A stretch of 64,000 nucleotides of DNA, taken from assembly GCA_949128115.1 (NCBI GenBank), contig OX421962.1:14211262-14275261 (forward strand), read 5' to 3'. Under the pieces are notes generated by a model. The model worked only from the letters and a program-made list of their open reading frames with translations, searched no databases and was not told the DNA's origin. Source of the DNA: Anaspis maculata (lineage: Eukaryota > Arthropoda > Insecta > Coleoptera > Scraptiidae). The stretch's first letter is position 1. Every line of letters starts with the position of its first letter. Shown one piece after another: positions 1-11,124 of this stretch. Both the position numbers and the translations under genes were made by a program.

Positions 1-150
1 AATTTCGTGAAGAGGGTCCTAGCTAAATGTTTTACCAAAATGACTTAGCTCAAAAGGTGTTCTTGGACAGGGCAGAAAAATAATTTTGCGCCAAAGAACT
101 GAGATTTTTCAAGTTTCACTGAGTAAGTTCAAAGTTTTTGAGTATAGGTA
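1..150. other. Leading segment, no gene seen
   Basis: AT-rich sequence up to the first palindrome. I see no coding signature or repeat structure of its own; the short open frame that crosses its edge runs into the palindrome arm. Confidence 0.5.
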
Positions 151-2060
151 TACAGGGTGTTTCAAAAAGTATGTGCCATACGTGAATGGCAGATGGAGGA
201 TGTCAAGGCGAGTTGAGGTCAAGAAGAGAAAATTTTTTTTGGCGATTGGTCTCGAAGATACAGGGTGCTTTGTTCTTTGGTCATAATTTACAATAAGCGA
301 TTTCTCTGGAGTGGTTTGATATGAACAAATGAAATTTACCTGTCACATTCCTCTGCTGGTACTTGATCAAATGCCATAGCAGGTAGAAAAAAAATCAGGT
401 CCGGACTTGAAAAAAAAAGTTTTTGAGTTTGCCTGTCAAAAAGTACATTTTTTGAGCGGATTTCCGAAAAAACACTACCATATCTGGAAAGCTCAGAAAA
501 AATGCTACAAGAGTGACTGTTCAATTTTTACGGCACACTTGAAATCATCCGGCAAAGAAATTGAAAAACAACTCATACCAGTGTTACTATTCAAAGTGAA
601 ATGTTTATTAGGCGCAATAATGGATACAATCCGGTACGATCACTGCAGATTCTTTAGTTCTATCATATCTTTCACTAAGATTCGACATGTTCCACAAGGG
701 AAGACATTTCAAAAAAAAATCTCGAGAAAACCAGAGCTCTTGCCAGAGTTGGACTGTTACAATTTCGTTCTTTTGTTTCATTTTAATCTATTTGGATATG
801 CAGAGTTCACGGATTTTTGTTTACAACCTAGAAAAAAATTGAAAAAAAAAAGTTTTTGAGTTTGCCTGTCAGAAAGTACATTTTTTGAGCGGATTTTGAA
901 AAGGAAACTACCATATCTGTGAAGTTTAGAAAACATTATACAAAAATGACTTCAATTTTCACGGCACACTTGAAATTCTCCGGCAAAAAAATTAGAAACA
1001 ATTTTTATCACTGCTACTATTCCGAGTGAAGATTTTTATCAAGTGTAACAATGGATACAATTCGGTACGATCAATGATTCAGGAGCTGATAAACTCTGAA
1101 ATAAACCGAAAAGTAAAAAAGACAAAACGTCTATTCGATAAATCAAACAATAATAAACGCTTAAATCAGGTTCTCGATGTGCCCTCCCCCAACTTCATTG
1201 CATTTTCTGTATTGCACCAACAAATGTCGTGTGGCTTTTCTGATTGTTTCTTCATCGGTTCAAGTCATTTTTGTAGAATGTTACCTAAACTTCACAGATA
1301 TGGTAGTTTCCTTTTCAAAATCCGCTCAAAAAATGTACTTTCTGACAGGCAAACTCGACACTTTTTTTTCAATTTTTTTCTAGGTTGTTAACAAAAATCC
1401 GTGAACTCTGCAAGATCAAATGAATTTGAATGAAACAAAAGAACGAAATTGTAACAGTCCAACTCTGGCGAGAACTCTGGTTTTCTCGAGTTTTTTGTTT
1501 CAAATATCTTCCCTTGTGAGACATGTCGAGTTTCAGTGAAAGATATGATAGAACTGAAGAATCTGCAGTGATCGTACCGGATTGTATCCATTATTGCGCC
1601 TAATAAAAATTTCACTCCGAATAGTAACACTGGTATGAGTTGTTTCTCAATTTCTTTGCCGGATGATTTCAAGTGTGCCGTGAAAATTGAACAGTCACTA
1701 TTGTAGCATTTTTTCTGAGCTTTCCAGATATGGTATTGTTCTTTCCGAAATCCGCTCTAAAAATGTACTTTTTGTCAGGCAAAATCAAAAACTTTTTTTT
1801 TCAAGTCCGGACCTGATTTTTTCTCTACCTGCTATGGCATTTGATCAAGTACCAGCAGAGGTATGTGACAGGTGAATTTCATTTGTTCATATCAAATCAC
1901 TCCAGAGATATCGCTTATTGTAAATTGTGACCAAAGAACAAAACACCCTGTATATTCGAGACCGATCGCCAAAAAAAAATTTCTCTTCTTGATCTCAACT
2001 CGCCTCGACATCCTCCATCTGCCATTCACGTATGGCACATACTTTTTGAAACACCCTGTA
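151..2060. mobile_element. Foldback palindrome FB1 with TACAGGGTG ends
   Basis: A 1.9-kb inverted repeat. It opens with TACAGGGTGTTTCAAAAAGT and closes with its reverse complement at 2041-2060. The arms, about 151-945 and 1270-2060, pair along nearly their full length with scattered mismatches and small gaps. The left arm also holds a direct duplication: the block starting near 417 (TTTTTGAGTTTGCCTGTCA) recurs near 855. No transposase is encoded; ORFs of 60-150 codons inside are by-products of the arms. It is best read as a non-autonomous foldback transposon. Arm divergence shows it is not an assembly echo. Confidence 0.85.
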
Positions 2061-2174
2061 TCTGCCGACATACAAGCAACTTGTTATTTCAAAATCTTGC
2101 TGTGTATTGCCGGTTCAGGTACTGTGGCTCGAAAGTTTGCCACATAAGTACTTAGGTACTTGTCACTTTAGCTC
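2061..2174. other. Spacer between two palindromes
   Basis: A short unique stretch separating FB1 from FB2. No feature is seen in it. Confidence 0.5.
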
Positions 2175-3971
2175 CAAAGGACCCCCGCACATTTTATGGG
2201 TAAAATGGTTCTCGGTCAAATTGGCTGAAATTTAGATATTTTGTAGCTTTTGGTCCACAAAGGAAATGCTGTGAAGCATAATCTATTTGTATGACCAGTT
2301 TGCCCCCTACAGGGGGCGAAAGGGTGGCTCAGTCGTGTTTTTGTGGAATCATCCAGGAGCAAGACAATACTTTTTCCGAAAATCGCCGAAACAGGTCGAT
2401 TTTCTATTTGAAGGGCCCAGCTTTCTGTCATAAATTCACTCATTTTAGGTCAACCCCCTAAGGGGGTCACTCACCCCCTTAAAACTTCATGAGCAACATA
2501 GGTCGAGTTGCATATCGTTGGAAAGGTTTTTCAACGCTCTTTGCAACAGTGCTGCGCTTTCTCAATTCAAGACAGTCGTTTTTGAAATAATGAATGTCAA
2601 ACTTACAGGTAGTCGATCATTCAAAAAAAAGTAACTGAACTCAGGTTAAACGATTTTATTTAGCTAGTGTGGGTTTCTTAACCTTGAACTACTGACATTT
2701 CAACTATCCTAACAACTTTACTTGGTCTATTACCCACATTTTTACACAGAAGAAAAAATTACTTTGGCGTTAGGATGTCAGGATCTTACCAGGTCCAAGG
2801 AGGGGTTTTAGCGGGTATCCTTTCGAAACTGCGAGTCTCACACTACCCTGGTACTATTCAGCCAGAGTGTGCATGAGTGCATTTCCCCTCCTCCCAAAAG
2901 GGGCCAAAAGGCCACCGTCGGTGATTCAAGATTCAGAGACTCCCACATTGACAAAATGAGAATTCTTCAACCTAAATTCGGTCAAAAACGACTATTTTGA
3001 ATTAAAAAAGCTGAGCTAAACTCAACATGAACTAAACGCTGTTTGCAACAGTGCTCAGCTTTTTTAAATCAAGATAGGTACCTAGTCGTCCTTAGTGAGA
3101 TAATGAATTTCTACGTTTCAGATAGTCGATCGATTACAGAAAAATTGACCGAATTCAGGTTGAAGAATTTTCATTTTGTCAATGTGGGAGTCTCTGATGA
3201 ACCTTGAATCACCGATGGCGGCCTTTTTTGGGAGAAGGGAAGATGCACTCACGCATACCCTGGCTGGGGTGGTACCCTGGTAATGGTTGAGTCCCACCCT
3301 GGTAGTGTGGGACTTACAGTTTCGAAAGAATACCCAGTAAAACCCCTCCAGCCTCGGACCTGGTGAGATCAACAACTTAACGCTAAAGTAATTTCTTATT
3401 CTGTGTATTAGACTGTGGATTACAGATCAAGTCAAATTGTTACGATAGGTTAAAATATCATTAGTTCATAGTTTAGGAACTCACACTAACTTAATAAAAT
3501 TTCTGAACCTGAATTCAGTTTTTTTTAAATGACTGACTGCCTGAAAGTTAGAAATCCATCATCTCAAGAACGATAGTCTTGAATTGAAAAAGCGTAGCAC
3601 TGTTGCAAAGAGCATCGAAAAACCTTTTCAACGATATGCAACTCGACCTATGTTGCTCATAATGATCTAAGGGGGTGAGTTACCCCTTTGGGGGTTGACC
3701 TAAAATGAGTGAATTCATGACAGAAAGCTGCATCCCTCGAATAGAAAATCAAACTGTTTCGGCGTTTCCCGGGAAACTATCGCTTTGTTCCTGAATGATG
3801 CGGCAAAAGCATGACTGAGTCACCCTTTAGCCCCCTCTAGGGGGCAAACTGGTCATACAAATAGATTATGCTTCACAGCATTGTCTTTGTGGACCAAAAC
3901 CTACAAAATATCTAAATTTCAGCCAATTTGACCGAGAACCATTTTACCCATAAAATGTGCGGGGTCCTTTG
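2175..3971. mobile_element. Foldback palindrome FB2
   Basis: A 1.8-kb inverted repeat bounded by CAAAGGACCCCCGCACATTT (2175 on) and its complement ending at 3971 (GCGGGGTCCTTTG). The arms, about 2175-2990 and 3130-3971, pair through several landmarks, including CCCCCTACAGGGGGC near 2303 with CCCCCTCTAGGGGGC near 3831. Within an arm, one module (CAACAGTGCTGCGCTTT near 2545, CAACAGTGCTCAGCTTT near 3046) is directly repeated, and a small hairpin lies at the centre. No coding potential is supported. It lies just 114 bp downstream of FB1 but shares no evident sequence with it. Confidence 0.85.
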
Positions 3972-4086
3972 TAAAATATCAAAAACAATATACCAATATC
4001 GTATCTGAACCGCAGTAGATGGCAAGTTTTCTCAAAACGTTTTCAAATTAATTCAAGTCTCAAGCAGTACCTACTCGTTAAGTTAT

Positions 4087-4328
4087 AACCCTGGGTTGCA
4101 CCAAAAAAATGATTTGCAATTAACGCTAATAGGAAATTAAATGGATTTCAATCTGGTCAATCCCAGAAGGTTGACCATGGGAAACGCATGAAATCTTCAG
4201 CTAATCAATCATTGGATCATTCTCTTTTGAGAAACCAGAGTTTCTATTATCCACCAACGAGTACTGACCAAAATAAATTTCACTAATCTCGTATTATATC
4301 AATTGAGCGTTGGTGCAACCCAGGGTAA
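4087..4328. mobile_element. MITE, about 240 bp
   Basis: The terminal inverted repeats AACCCTGGGTTGCACCAA (4087) and TTGGTGCAACCCAGGGT (4310-4326) enclose about 240 bp without coding capacity, the form of a miniature inverted-repeat element. A diverged relative with a similar CCTGGGTTCCAC start appears near 14605. The superfamily is not assigned because I cannot see a convincing target duplication. Confidence 0.75.
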
Positions 4329-4920
4329 CTTTAACTTGATTAAAAAATGGAAAATAGCAAGGCACTGTGAGGTATAACCTAACGTGAAGTATTTTTCCAG
4401 GTGCAGTGTGCAGTGAAAAATATATTTCTTACAACTACTGAAAGCGAATTTGAACACTTCAAGGAGCGGCTCCGCCACGCTTCTCATAGGTACAGAAGGG
4501 AGTCTGTGTAATGAATGAAGTTTGGTGCTGAGTAATGCTCGATTGCTCCCTACCGAAGACAGGGGAACTGGGTATATATATTTTAAATTAAGTCAGCGGT
4601 GGATAAAAATTCTGTTGCAATTATTTTATATCGATACCTTTTACACCAAGATATTATATTTGTATTCATTCCCACAGATGTTTCATAAAAGTTCTTCAAA
4701 TAAAAATTTTGTATCATACCATATTATGCCATAGCTACTTTAGAAAATTTTTAATAACTTCACTAATCATCAATAACGGATATCCATGGTGGATTTGTTA
4801 GTTCACAGAGACTCCATTGTCAATGTCGTTTCCATCAAACTGAGCTGCGTTATTGAGACCTTCATGAAACATTTTTGAATGACCATAACCCAATATCAAT
4901 ATTCTTCGGTTTGAGATAAA
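4329..4920. other. No gene seen
   Basis: About 590 bp of AT-rich sequence between small inverted-repeat elements. The 70-codon frame near 4522 has no recognisable content. Confidence 0.4.
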
Positions 4921-5044
4921 ACTATTCCATGTTCAGAATACCGAAAACGGAGTTATTGTCTCTGATTCATGTAAGCGTAGTTGTTTTACATGAATTAGGG
5001 ACATAATACACTCCTTTTCGAATAGGATTTTGAACATGGATAGT
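4921..5044. repeat. Short imperfect hairpin
   Basis: ACTATTCCATGTTC (4921) pairs with GAACATGGATAGT (5032-5044), and the stem continues inward to a short loop near 4975-4985 around TTACATGAA. It is a 124-bp imperfect stem, probably a small MITE. Confidence 0.7.
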
Positions 5045-5091
5045 CATAGGTACTCCCACAACAACTATCGGATCGAGATTCACTGGATATC

Positions 5092-5346
5092 TAATAGTGC
5101 GATTCTGTAAAAAGTAATTGTGCGATTCTCTAAAAAATTGCATTCCATAAAGGCTCTGGTACGTTGTTACTTAGGCAACAGCCAATGGCCAACATGGATT
5201 TTTACATAAGTGCTATTCTGTAAAAAATAACATCCCATAAACGCTCTGTAATGTAAAAAATCCTGTCGGCCATTGGCTGTTACCTAGTCAATAACAGCGT
5301 AACAAAGCCTTTATGGAATGTTATTTTCCAGAAAATCGCACCATTA
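5092..5346. mobile_element. MITE, about 255 bp
   Basis: TAATAGTGCGATTCT (5092) pairs with GAAAATCGCACCATTA (5331-5346). The arms pair internally, for example GCCAATGGCC with GGCCATTGGC and CATTCCATAAAGGCT with AGCCTTTATGGAATG. The left terminus contains a partial duplication (GTGCGATTCTGTAAA then GTGCGATTCTCTAAA). It has no coding capacity. Confidence 0.75.
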
Positions 5347-5526
5347 ATCAGGAAAACTATATGACTTTTAATCGGACGGCCTAAAAACCTCGTGCAGCGA
5401 ACATTTAAGAGATGTCCTAAAACCAACTTCCCTGTGAAATCTTAATTGAACTTCTGACAAACCTCCCAGTTCAACATTGCTGGGATGTACTAAACTGGAC
5501 ACAAAATGACTGACATAAGAGGTACC

Positions 5527-5771
5527 TGTAACATATTGCAGAGGTTTCTGGGCTTTTATTTAGATGCGACATCACTGGGACCAGTTCTTGCCCACTGGGT
5601 ACATACCGATTGTAATGTATCGGCATCTTATCTGTTTGGTTTTTAATGGTAAAAAAGTTGTACATACAAAAAAAAAGAATGAAACATTCTTAGTTCGAAC
5701 TTGTTACGATGAATACCTTCTCTCAGTATGTCCCAATGAAGTTGGATAGAATCAAGTATGAAGACATAACA
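5527..5771 (+). mobile_element. Putative 5' LTR of gypsy-1
   Basis: The segment starts with TGTAAC and ends with ATAACA, immediately before a primer-binding-site-like TTGGCGACGAAGATAAC at 5774-5790 and a gag start at 5810. The right edge is supported by the PBS position and the terminal CA. The left edge is a guess from the TG dinucleotide, because no 3' LTR survives for comparison. Confidence 0.45.
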
Positions 5772-5809
5772 GATTGGCGACGAAGATAACGGAAAATCAA
5801 GTGAGAACA

Positions 5810-5917
5810 ATGCCGCCCACGCGAACATCGCCCTACTATGGCCAGCAGCATGAATTCATTTCTGAAAATTGCGAATGGAAGATCTACAAGCGTCGCATGG
5901 ACAACTATTTTATAAGT
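5810..5917 (+). pseudogene. gypsy-1 gag, N-terminal fragment
   Basis: An ATG at 5810 opens a 36-codon frame ending in EWKIYKRRMDNYFIS, a typical gypsy Gag beginning (aromatic, W, YKRR, YF). It lies 20 bp downstream of the PBS-like TGGCGACGA. The frame stops being Gag exactly where the non-LTR element begins. The rest of Gag resumes at 9363 after a duplicated ACTATTTTATA(A)GT, so this piece and the downstream pieces are one interrupted gene. Gag would form the retrotransposon particle. The ORF beginning at 5869 is a hybrid of Gag and LINE sequence and not a gene in itself. Confidence 0.75.
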
Positions 5918-5918
5918 G

Positions 5919-6603
5919 TAAGTTTATGATGTCTGTCAAAAAGTCGATGTCACAATCTTCACAATCAAACTCTTGTATTTTTCCAAAAACGAGCAAAAAA
6001 CAAGAAGAAAAATCACATGACGAGCATAACTGTGACATACTAAGAGATGCACGCAAGAGCAAATATGGTCTGAGGACTCAACACAAGAAATACCAAGAAA
6101 AGAAGAGAGAAGTTTCCACATTCGAATCACTGTCCCCTTAGAAAATTAATGAAACCGAGATTTTTATTAAACAAACTGCAGTAACAGCTTCGTCTTCTAC
6201 AGGGATTACCCGAACAAGGAGCATTCTAGGGAGATATTTTCGCCCCAATTATAAATATGACAGCTCTGACAGCAGCGAGAGCTCGGACAACGAAAATCAC
6301 AAGATTAATTGCACTTCATCCACGACGTCCCCGAAGATAGCTACAAAAGAAACAATGTCTGCTATTTCTTCAACACGTGGAAAATTTCCTGAAGTTTCAA
6401 GTGGCCCATCATCACAACCTGTCACAGATTCTGAATTCCCTACACCGATCCCCGACCTTGATGTTACCAATGATCCTTTCTCATGTGGCTGCTGCGGCAA
6501 GCTTTTTAAATCTCATCGAGGTATGAAAATCCACATTGGAAAATCTGAGAAATGCTCCAAGAACCAGTCACTTGTTGATTCAAGAGAAAAGGTTCAAAAA
6601 TAG
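5919..6603 (+). pseudogene. Non-LTR element N-terminal region with C2H2 zinc finger
   Basis: One reading frame runs from the insertion boundary to 6603, interrupted only by a TAG at 6139-6141. It is Lys/Arg/Ser-rich, then carries an acidic Ser/Asp stretch (SSDSSESSDNE) and a C2H2 finger near 6482-6560 (CGCCGKLF, then H and C ligands in MKIHIGKSEKC). Zinc fingers at this position in RLE-type non-LTR elements bind target DNA or RNA. The last histidine position holds Cys, so it is read as a variant CCHC-type finger. A frameshift near 6600 passes the reading into the pre-RT frame. Confidence 0.65.
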
Positions 6604-7700
6604 ATCAGGCAAGACTCCATCGCAGTACAAACAACCAAAAGGCTGATGAGGTTACTGACACCGAAGATTTTGCAAGATACTTGTCTTCATTAGAGTCTAA
6701 CCTCCCTATTTTAAAGCGAATACCCAGAGGAGCCCGTCCAATTGCTGCTGAAAAACTAACTTCTGTTATAAGCGAATGTTTATCAAGAAATGATCAGAAG
6801 ACTTGGGAAAAAATCCTCACTTTTGCTTACGATAATCTTAGAGTACCTTAGTCGAAAGAGAAGACATCCCTAACTAGTCTTGTGGAACAAACTATTTCTT
6901 CAAATTCTCCTCCTTCTATTCTGAGAAGAAAGAAGAATCCAGTGACACTTTCTACTAAGGTGGTAGCAAAAGATTCCGACTTTGATATTAGAGGAGCTCT
7001 CAAACTATTACAGAGTAATAACTTCCTCGCAAACTCATCAGATGAAACCTATCGACTTCTTGGCGAGAAACACCCGCCACCTTCCCGTGAACTGTTGTTT
7101 CCTGAACCATCAAATGACTTGAACCGTCAACTTATTATTGATCCAAAAGTTGTTTTACAAAAAGTTTTCTTATTTGCTCCTGGTACGTCTTCGGGTATAG
7201 ATGGTCTTTCTGCTCAACACCTGAAGAATTTACTTTTCAAATCGGCAGGTCCTGCTGGGGAAGATTTGCTCAGTGAATTAACAAACTTGATAAATTTGAT
7301 AGTTTCTAGGAATGTGAATCAAGATATATGTCAGTTCTTTTTCGGTGCTTCTTTATGTGCCCTTACGAAAAAGAATGGGAATATAAGGCCCATTGCAATT
7401 GGTTGTACTCTTCGAAGACTCTCTTCAAAAATTTGTTGTCAACTTATAGCAGATGAATGTTCGGCCTACTTACAACCACACCAGCTTGGTTTTGGAACTA
7501 AACGCGGAAGTGAAACCATTATCCACGCCACAAGGACATTCATTGAAAATAATCGAAATTCAGAAAAAGTAATTTTGAAAATCGATTACAAGAATGCTTT
7601 CAATGCTGTCGAGAGGGACTCTTTATTACAAGAGATTCAGTCGAAATTTCCACTAATATACCCGTACATGTGACAAAGTTATGCACATCCATCTCTGCTA
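6604..7700 (+). pseudogene. Non-LTR element reverse transcriptase, N-terminal half
   Basis: The frame carries the pre-RT motif RIPRGARPIAAEKL (about 6715-6760) and then RT blocks: PGTSSGIDGLSAQHLK, LTKKNGNIRPIAIGCTLRRL, PHQLGFGTKRGSE and ILKIDYKNAFNAVERD, where D of KIDYKNAFN is the first catalytic aspartate. In-frame stops occur at 6849-6851 (TAG) and 7671-7673 (TGA). The reading that starts near 6882 uses GTG and is not a true start. The frame continues to about 7750, where QQGD marks the next RT block and a frameshift follows. The element copies its RNA into DNA at the target site; this copy cannot. Confidence 0.8.
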
Positions 7701-7734
7701 ATGTTCGGTGATAAATCTTTATTATCCCAAGTAG

Positions 7735-8694
7735 GTGTTCAACAAGGCGATAGGCGATCCCACTGGACCTTTAGCCTTCAGTGTTTCTCTTCATCCTATT
7801 GTAATGAAGATGTCTTCTGAATTAAACCTATTCTATCTTGATGACGGCACGCTCGGAGGGTCAGCGGATGTTATTCTTGAGGATGTGAAAACTTTGATTG
7901 AAGATTCAAAAAAAATTGGCTCAGAGGTGAATTTTTAGAAATGTGAACTTTTCTCCATATCTGGCCGCAGTGACACAGCAGTTGAAGAAAAATTTCAAAA
8001 TTTACTTTCCGGCATTCGTACCACTTCAGCAGAAAATTTGAATTTACTTGGAGCACCTCTCGTTCCTGAAGGATTTGCAAAAGGTTTCGCAGATCGCCTT
8101 ACATCTTTGAAGGTTTTAATGGATCGTCTAAATCCACTTCCTTCTCATGTAGCTCTTGTCATACTAAAAAACTGCATTTGGGTTCCGAAACTTCTATATA
8201 CGCTCCGAACGGTCCCAGGATTTGAAATTGCACCTGTTTTTAACGAGATAGACCTCCACCTGAAAACTGCTCTAGAAAGCTAACTTAACATTTCTCTCAA
8301 TTATAAACAATGGATCCAAGCAAGCTTGCCGATCAAGTTCGGAGGTATTGGAATAAGGAAAATATCTGATTTATCCCTTCCATCTTTCATCGCTTCCTGC
8401 TACGGCTGTAGAGATCTCGTCTCCACCATACACTCAGTACCAGTTGATGAGATAACTATTCGCCACTTACCAGAAGCTGAAAATTCGTGGAATGATAAAT
8501 TTGATGGAGTACGAGCATCAGTACCTTCAGTTCAAAAACTTTGGGACTCCATAGCCATCAACAAGATCGTAGACAGTGAGCTTGTTTTTGATAATGAGAT
8601 AGATTCCGCCAGAATTAGAGCTTTACAGGAGCATGAATCTGGTGCATGGTTACAATGCATTCCCTCTACTAATATCGTCTTCGTTTGGGATTAG
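7735..8694 (+). pseudogene. Non-LTR element reverse transcriptase, catalytic C-terminal half
   Basis: A single frame across 7735-8694 contains GDPTGPLAFS, the catalytic FYLDDGTLGG (about 7830-7860), then thumb and connection segments LNLLGAPLV and SLPIKFGGIGIRKIS. In-frame stops fall at about 7936-7938 (TAG) and 8281-8283 (TAA). The FYLDD box is intact, so the active-site residues survive even though the frame is broken. The order and spacing match the upstream RT half. A frameshift near 8660 leads into the zinc ribbon and endonuclease. Confidence 0.8.
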
Positions 8695-8860
8695 ATATAT
8701 GCCACCAGTTCAAATGTAGTTGTGGAGAAATTGTCAATACTAACGGCATCCATCCCTTGAGCTGCTCAAGAAGTGCTGGCCGCTTTTCACGTCATTCTCA
8801 TTTAAACGATATTTTGAAAAAAGAGCTGCGAGTACTGCCGAAATACCTTGCACTCTGGAA
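8670..8860 (+). pseudogene. Non-LTR element Cys-His motif preceding endonuclease
   Basis: The frame reads GLDICHQFKCSCGEIVNT then IHPLSCSRSAGRFSRHSHLN, giving C-x-C...H...C ligands that match the CCHC motif preceding the restriction-like endonuclease in RLE-type non-LTR elements. Conserved SAGR and HxxLND-like residues follow. The frame is then lost by a shift near 8855. Confidence 0.7.
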
Positions 8861-9296
8861 CCAGCTGGCTTATGCAGAGATGGCGGGAAACGCCCTGATG
8901 GTGTCACAATTGTCCCATGGTCGAAAGGACTTCGTTTAGTTTGGGATGTCACCTGCGCTGACACTCTGGCACCATCCCACATCCCAACCATTTCGAAAAA
9001 TCCTGAAGCTGCAGCAGAATATGCTTGTAAACGTAAACATTCGAAGTACAGCAAAATCAAAAGCAATTTCCATTTCAAAGTCTTTGCCGTGGAGACGATG
9101 GAGTCGTGGTGTCAGGAAGTCAAGGAATTCATTACCGACGTTGGATCTAAACTCATTTCAACATCTGGAGATCCCCGGACCAGATCCTTCCTAACTCAAA
9201 GAATCAGTCTTTGCATTCAAAAAGGGCGATGCAGCAAGTATTTTGGGAGCTTTGCCAAATTCTGATGTTTTGAACGAAATATTTTATTCAAGTTAA
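8856..9296 (+). pseudogene. Non-LTR element restriction-like endonuclease
   Basis: In the third frame I read GGKRPDGVTIVPW (about 8880-8918) then LRLVWDVTCADTLAPSH (about 8929-8979). The RPDG...WD arrangement is the PD-(D/E)XK core of the restriction-like endonuclease that nicks target DNA. A helical C-terminus follows (FAVETMESW, TRSFLTQRISLCIQKG). A single-base shift near 9222 moves the end from a TGA at 9263 to a TAA at 9294, the likely original stop. This coding stretch is easily missed because neither shifted frame has an ATG. Confidence 0.7.
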
Positions 9297-9362
9297 GATT
9301 TGTATCGTTATATTTTATTATTCTTATTACATGTATCAGGTAATATACAATATATACTTTAC

Positions 9363-9611
9363 ACTATTTTATAGTAAATGGTGTTCAGGATCAAGGTATC
9401 AAGCAAGCGTTGTTGTTAAATGCGCTAGACGAAGAAGCGTACAAGCTCATCTACGATTTATGTCTACCGATCGTTCCAGAATCGAAGACGTTCGATCAGT
9501 TGGTGAAACTGTTCGACACCCATTTCCAAACTGGTGAAACGACTTTCGCGGCAAGGTACAAATTTTATTCTGCTTTTTAAGAAAATGAAAGTGCCCAAGA
9601 CTGGTCAGCTA
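9363..9611 (+). pseudogene. gypsy-1 gag, middle fragment
   Basis: After the right copy of the LINE target duplication, Gag resumes in the frame QALLLNALDEEAYKLIYDL, the usual gypsy Gag helix-rich core, followed by FDQLVKLFDTHF. A TAA interrupts it at about 9578. The frame breaks at 9611, where foldback FB3 begins, and continues in phase after 10352. It shares no promoter or start of its own; it is the second of three pieces of one gag. Confidence 0.75.
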
Positions 9612-10352
9612 TACAGGTTGTCCACGGTTTGAGTGCTCTAACTGTACTGTTGTATTTTTTGGCCAAATACAAGAAAATTTTTCCAATGATTTTTCTTTCT
9701 TTCGGGCTTCAGTTTCCAAGTGACAGGGTGTCAAACAATTAGAAAATAAATTCTTTTTTTTACTATAACTTAGTAACTACTATTTCCACGAAAACCAAAC
9801 TTGGAACTATTGATAGACTATTAATCAGCTTTCGTTTAGGGTTTACCATTACTTTGTTGAAAAACCAGTCGCGTAGATATAAGGGGTAACCCACCAATTA
9901 ACCCCGGTTATCTGCACGCCACTAAGATAAAATCAATCTTTGATAACATTTCCTGATTCCTCGGACAATTCTAAGCAAAAAAAGTACTCTTTGCCCGAAG
10001 CTCTAGAGTCAACCATTTTAGAGAAAAACGGCATTTTATGCTGAAAAACATGAAAATCGATCATAACAATAAATTGACTGATGAGACTTTTGTGAGCTGC
10101 AGTATTATTGAAAGTATTAAAATAACTAAAAAGAAGACTTATCAGGAGTTATTGCCCTTGTCCAGTATTACTCACACTACTTACAAGATCATTTATTGAA
10201 AAATAGGTTAACAATTTTTTTCAAATTTTTTGACACCCTGTAACTTGGAAACTGAAGCCCGAAGAAAAAAAACTTTATAGGAAAAATTTTCTTGCATTTG
10301 GCCAAAGAATACAACCCTACAGTTAGAGCACTTGACCCGTGGACACCCTGTA
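9612..10352. mobile_element. Foldback FB3 inside gypsy-1 gag
   Basis: TACAGGTTGTCCACGG (9612) pairs with CCGTGGACACCCTGTA (to 10352; one mismatch). Arms of about 140 bp (9612-9750 and about 10200-10352) flank a 450-bp AT-rich core without a coding signature. Removing it restores the Gag reading phase across the junction, which fixes the boundaries to within a few bases around a TA. Its TACAG...CTGTA termini match FB1, FB5, FB7 and FB13. Confidence 0.85.
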
Positions 10353-11124
10353 GAGTCAGGAGCAAAGCGGCCGATTGTGGATTCGACGCTACCGTCATCG
10401 ATAATTATTCGATATGGTGTTACGGGATCGCTTTATTGCTGATTTCAACCGTGGACCTGTTCAAGACAGACTTTTTGGAGAAAAATCCTCCTGCACGTTA
10501 GCCGACGCTGTGGCTATAGCTTTCGCAAAATCAGCAGCCAGCCCAGCTACATTGGCTACAGTGGTTAAAATGGAGCCAGGTGTCCACCACGTAGTAGCGA
10601 AGAAGTTCCAAACAGAGCAGCAAAATCAACCACAAGCAAGTGACAAGCAAGGTACAAAATGTGAGTGTTGTGGACGAAGCAACCATCCTACGTCAAAATG
10701 TCGGTATCTGAATTATACCTGTAATACATGTCACGTTAAAGGTCATTTCTCTCTTATGTGTGCAAAAAAAGGTTCGAAAAGTTCCAATATTCTGAAAAAT
10801 CGAGCTCAGAATTTTATCGAAGGTGGAGAAGTTTTTTCAGTCAACAGTTGTGAGATTAGAAACCCATTACTTATCAAGGTGGAAATAGGTAAAAGAGAGC
10901 ATATTTTTCACTTAGATTCTGGTGCCTCTGTTTGTGTGATATCAAATCACTATTGGAAAAAACATTTTGCTAGTGATAAATTGTCTTCCAGTAACCGTTC
11001 ACTAAATGTTTATAATGATTCCAGAATGGTTAACCTGGGAACTTTGGATTGCAATGTAAAATTCAAAAACATGACAAAAAGGGTAACATTTTCTGTGATC
11101 GAAAACGGAGGTCCCCCGATATAA
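10353..11124 (+). pseudogene. gypsy-1 gag C-terminus and protease
   Basis: Gag resumes (RVRSKAADCGFDATVIDNY) and shifts frame near 10408 into the frame that continues to 11124. Two zinc knuckles, CECCGRSNHPTSKC and CNTCHVKGHFSLMC (about 10660-10755), bind packaged RNA. The retroviral-type aspartic protease follows, with HLDSGASVCVIS at about 10909-10945 (catalytic Asp in DSG). A TAA at 11122-11124 interrupts just before the conserved GRDF, so the nonsense change sits in the protease-RT linker. Confidence 0.85.

Larger units (their letters stand above)
5918..9362 (+). mobile_element. RLE-type non-LTR retrotransposon inserted in gypsy-1 gag
   Basis: A 3.4-kb element between two copies of ACTATTTTATA(A)GT (5904-5917 and 9363-9375). 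This is a ~14-bp target duplication with one base lost on the right copy. It encodes, in order, a zinc finger, a reverse transcriptase and a C-terminal restriction-like endonuclease, the layout of the R2/R4/NeSL-type group. No poly-A tail is evident at the 3' end. The clade is inferred from domain order. The precise target duplication indicates insertion by target-primed reverse transcription into a non-specific site. Confidence 0.8.

Noticed and set aside
407..859. 150-codon ORF
   Set aside because: It lies wholly in the FB1 arm, and fragments recur reversed in the other arm; it is a by-product of the palindrome.
6882..6884. Start of the non-LTR reverse transcriptase
   Set aside because: The codon is GTG and the same frame carries pre-RT sequence upstream.
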